Below are positions 61,060 through 64,000 of a stretch of 64,000 bases of DNA, piece by piece. This DNA is from Zonotrichia leucophrys gambelii (Eukaryota > Chordata > Aves > Passeriformes > Passerellidae). The stretch spans positions 93,604,912 through 93,668,911 of the forward strand of contig NC_088171.1 of assembly GCF_028769735.1 (NCBI RefSeq). Reading direction: 5' to 3'. Both the position numbers and the translations under genes were made by a program. The number at the start of each line of letters is the position of its first letter. Positions within the stretch are counted from its first letter, which is position 1. The notes below the pieces were generated by a model that saw only the letters and a program-made list of their open reading frames with translations, made no database searches and was not told where the DNA came from.

Positions 61060-63486
61060 AAAAGACCTTGCAATTTCACTTATAAGAAAGGGAGCTTAGA
61101 ATGAAAATTCAGAAAAGAATAATTTTGTAAAATATGTTACCTCGCTGGGTATATGTCTGGGTGACACTCTTTAGACTATGAGGGCTTCTCAACTGCCAAC
61201 TTTACAGCTTGGACTTGAGGAGAAGGAAAACTCAACATGAGCTTTTTTCAATTTTTTTTTTTTTTGATGGTGCTGTCCTGGTAAGGGGGAAAGCTCTGTG
61301 ACTATTTTTTAATAAATATCCTAACAGATAAAACACATCAATTTATTTAGGCCAACAGTCTTGGAGGATTGTGCAAGGTGACACTTAAGCCACATCCGTA
61401 GGTGATGGTGTCTCATCAGCTACATTCTTTGTGAAGAGGTTTAAGAGCCCTTCTGCTGTTCATTACTGATGGAGAGGCTGCTGCCTTTCTGCTGTCAGGA
61501 ACTGCCTTTCATACAAAATATGGTTCCATTTACAATATATTTCCTGTCTTGTGCCTGAGTCTTTCTCACATGTCAAGTATAGGTGTGAATTTGGCCTCAG
61601 GGGAGAGTGTAGATATTGCCAAGATGAAAAAACAAGACTACTTCTGGGAAAATACCTCCCCCTCAGTCCCCACCCCGTTTGTAATCCTGATCTGCACTGC
61701 CCCTGCTTGTGCTCCTCATTGCCTCATCACAGCTTTGCTTTCACAGGTGTGTGCACGGCTCATCATCCTGCCCCATTCTTCCCCTTTTATCCACAGCTGC
61801 CAGTATATTTAGGTCCTTCCTTCTTTCTGTAAGACAAACAACCCCCTCTCCATTTTCCTCTTTTCTCAGCTTTCTCTTCTGTATAAGTTTTAACCATCCA
61901 GCTTTGTTACAATTTCCTTCTCCTTGCTTCCTGCCTCATCATGAGCCACTGTGATAAAAGCAAAATAAAGTCAGGCTGACAAGATACATTCAAAACTGAA
62001 AAGCCACACTCGTGGTTGCTGTGGGCTACATTACATTAATTTAACTGGAGAGGTTTGGTTTTAAAGGTACATAGGTGATTTCAGGCCAGTCCTCCATCAC
62101 CTTCTTTCCTAGTGGGATGTTTTTGAAAACTGTCATCAAGTTATTGCTATGGCAATGAATATTCCTCCTTCAAAATTGGCACATTACTAATAGGAGATAA
62201 TGATATGTACAAGGAGCTGCTTCCCTGCCTGTTCAAAGTGCTCTGTAAAACATCATTCATGACTTGCCCAAAATGTCGCTGTTATTTCAGTACTTAATGA
62301 CATTGTGATATTTTCTTGGCACCAGCATAACAAGACTCAAATGGAAATGTTCATAAGTAATTTGAGCAAATCATAGACCTTTATTTCATGTTTTTTATTT
62401 AATTTTGCCATCTGTATCTGTTGCATTAAAATTCAATATTAAATGTTACAAAATGATAACCGTGCAAAAGTCTTTGCAGATGTACTGCACCTGTTTATAT
62501 ATTTTCCCAGTAAATACAAGCTTGTTGCTACATAAAGGTTGTTTTATGTTGGTCATGGCCGGGTGGTGAGTGTGCTCCCTCTCTGTCCTTTGTGGATCAG
62601 AGGTTTCACCACCACGCACACAAACTCTCCTCCTCCCCTTCAGCTGGGGTGTGCAACCCTGGCCTAAGCAGAGCACCTGCTGCTTTTGCAAATGGCTGAG
62701 TTTTGGAGTCACTAACATTTAACATTTCAGTCTCTCACACATGGTTGGAAGAATGAAGGGTGGTCATCCTCAACATCTTCCAATAATTACTGCCATCAGT
62801 TCAAGAACACCAGAAGGAGTTATCTCAATGCGTCAATATCCTTTTATGTTAATTTTTTTCCCTGTGATGCAGCAGGGACCTGTCCCCAAAATTGTAGCCT
62901 AGTGCTATTTTAAACACATTACAAGGAAAATGAAAATTTTACAATGAGAAAGTTACCATGAACCCTCTACATTTGCTGAAATATTTAGCTCTTGGGGATT
63001 GCACTTCAGGATTGTGATTACAGTCAGTAGTGAGCCTCCATGATATTTTATTCTTCTTTGTTGATTTCAGTCTACAAATATCCACTCAGACCTAGGAAAG
63101 AATTCTGTCAGTGTTAAGAGTCTTGCTGTGAAACTGTTTTATTGGAAACAGTTAAACTGCACAACGTTCATACTGTATTAATGAAAAAAATGATGATGTT
63201 ATTAATGCTCTTAACTCTGTTTCAGCACAAATATGATCCAGTAATAAAAAGTATTGTATTGTAAATGGTGCAATGTTCTTTCTCATGTGCATCATCAATC
63301 CCTTGGAAATAATTACTGTTCTGAAAATAATAGGGTAGGGTTTGTTCTAGTCTCTTCTCTTTGTCAGTTCTGTAGCTGTTTCCTGTATTTTTCCTTCACA
63401 TTTAAGCTCAGTTTAGATGCAAAGCAACCCTTTTAATTTGCATAGGGGAAAGATTACAAAGTCTTGAACAGGATCACAGGATCTTG

Positions 63487-63510
63487 TTTTTTTTTTTTTT
63501 TTTTTTTTTT
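63487..63510. repeat. T24 homopolymer
   Basis: Twenty-four uninterrupted T residues followed by GCTGCTTCTGCTGCTGC. It could be the antisense tail of a retroposed sequence, but no body was recognised on the right. Assembly length is uncertain at such a run. Confidence 0.9.
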
Positions 63511-64000
63511 GCTGCTTCTGCTGCTGCATATAAATGCTATAGGGATTTGTGGCATTAGTGTTTTAACACATTTTGATAGATGCTGTCATATGAAAAAGAG
63601 TTTCAGATAGCAAGACTATTACTAGCATCGGTTTAGTTGTTTATTTGATTTATCTTTCCAGTGGTATATGTCAAATAAGTTTTGCTTCAACCAATTTATG
63701 TCTACTACTGAACTGAGAAATAAGTTTTGAAAGATATTATGAAGCCAAATTGGAAGATGGCCAGATGTTAATGGTATATTCTTATCTTACACTGAAGTGC
63801 TTAGAGAGTTTCAGTAAAAAAGGGAATTTCATTTTCCCCCAATAACTGGTGTGTGAAGATCTGCAACTAGTGACTGATGAAAAAATAGAAGACAAAATAA
63901 AGAAATGATAACCCAAAATAACATATAATAGCCACTATTAGATAAGAATCAATAAGCTAATTTAAATCATTGCAGCACAGCTGAGCTACTGAGAGCTTTG

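Larger units (their letters stand above)
56321..64000. other. Unique AT-rich non-coding sequence
   Basis: No gene is established. It contains a small hairpin with 10-bp arms (58347-58370), an A-rich tract (60969-61059) and a 24-base poly(T) at 63487-63510. The 135-codon minus-strand frame at 60124-60531 has no recognisable domain. Confidence 0.5.

Noticed and set aside
1..64000. CRISPR array, operon or other prokaryotic system
   Set aside because: No regularly spaced identical repeats, no dense coding and no ribosome binding sites; repeats and composition are those of a bird nuclear genome.

Overview
The window reads as non-coding nuclear DNA from a bird, probably a passerine. It is AT-rich and has no open reading frame that looks like a conserved protein. 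Its repeats are avian in type: 5'-truncated CR1 LINE tails ending in the (ATTCTRTG)n motif, ERVL-type LTRs that I recognise from bird genomes, and short ERVK-type solo LTRs of a kind seen in songbirds. The passerine call rests on my memory of these LTR families and is less certain than the call of bird. No rRNA, tRNA, CRISPR array, operon or bacterial feature was seen.

Layout. 1-1.68 kb is unique. 1.68-7.09 kb is a dense retroelement cluster: a solo ERVL-type LTR (-), a long ERVL LTR with a possible internal remnant (-), an ERVK-type solo LTR (+) placed beside or inside that remnant, and a CR1 tail (-). 7.1-17.1 kb is mostly unique, with a perfect 150-bp (GGAGA)30 array at 15.4 kb. A second copy of the first LTR family lies at 17.15-17.83 kb in the opposite orientation. 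19.95-20.87 kb holds a CR1 tail (-), a TG-rich tract and a second ERVK-type solo LTR (+). 20.9-40.1 kb is unique and AT-rich, with a composite CA/TG microsatellite, a GATA microsatellite, short tandem duplications and several perfect hairpins. A short CR1 tail (+) is at 40.2 kb. Two fragments of one ERVL-type LTR superfamily lie in opposite orientations at 45.7-46.3 kb and 47.5-47.7 kb. A further solo LTR with 5-bp target duplications is at 55.70-56.32 kb. The rest to 64 kb is unique, with an A-rich tract and a 24-base poly(T).

Function. The simplest reading is intergenic or deep intronic sequence. The best coding hint is one exon-like segment on the minus strand (25540-25698), open in a single frame between a good splice acceptor and donor. 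It is only a candidate.

I did not find a new multi-gene system. The most unusual signal is a set of perfect, short-loop inverted repeats scattered through otherwise unique DNA. The longest has 24-bp arms with a 3-base loop. They look like products of local template-switch replication. Target-site duplications let four solo LTRs be bounded to the base.
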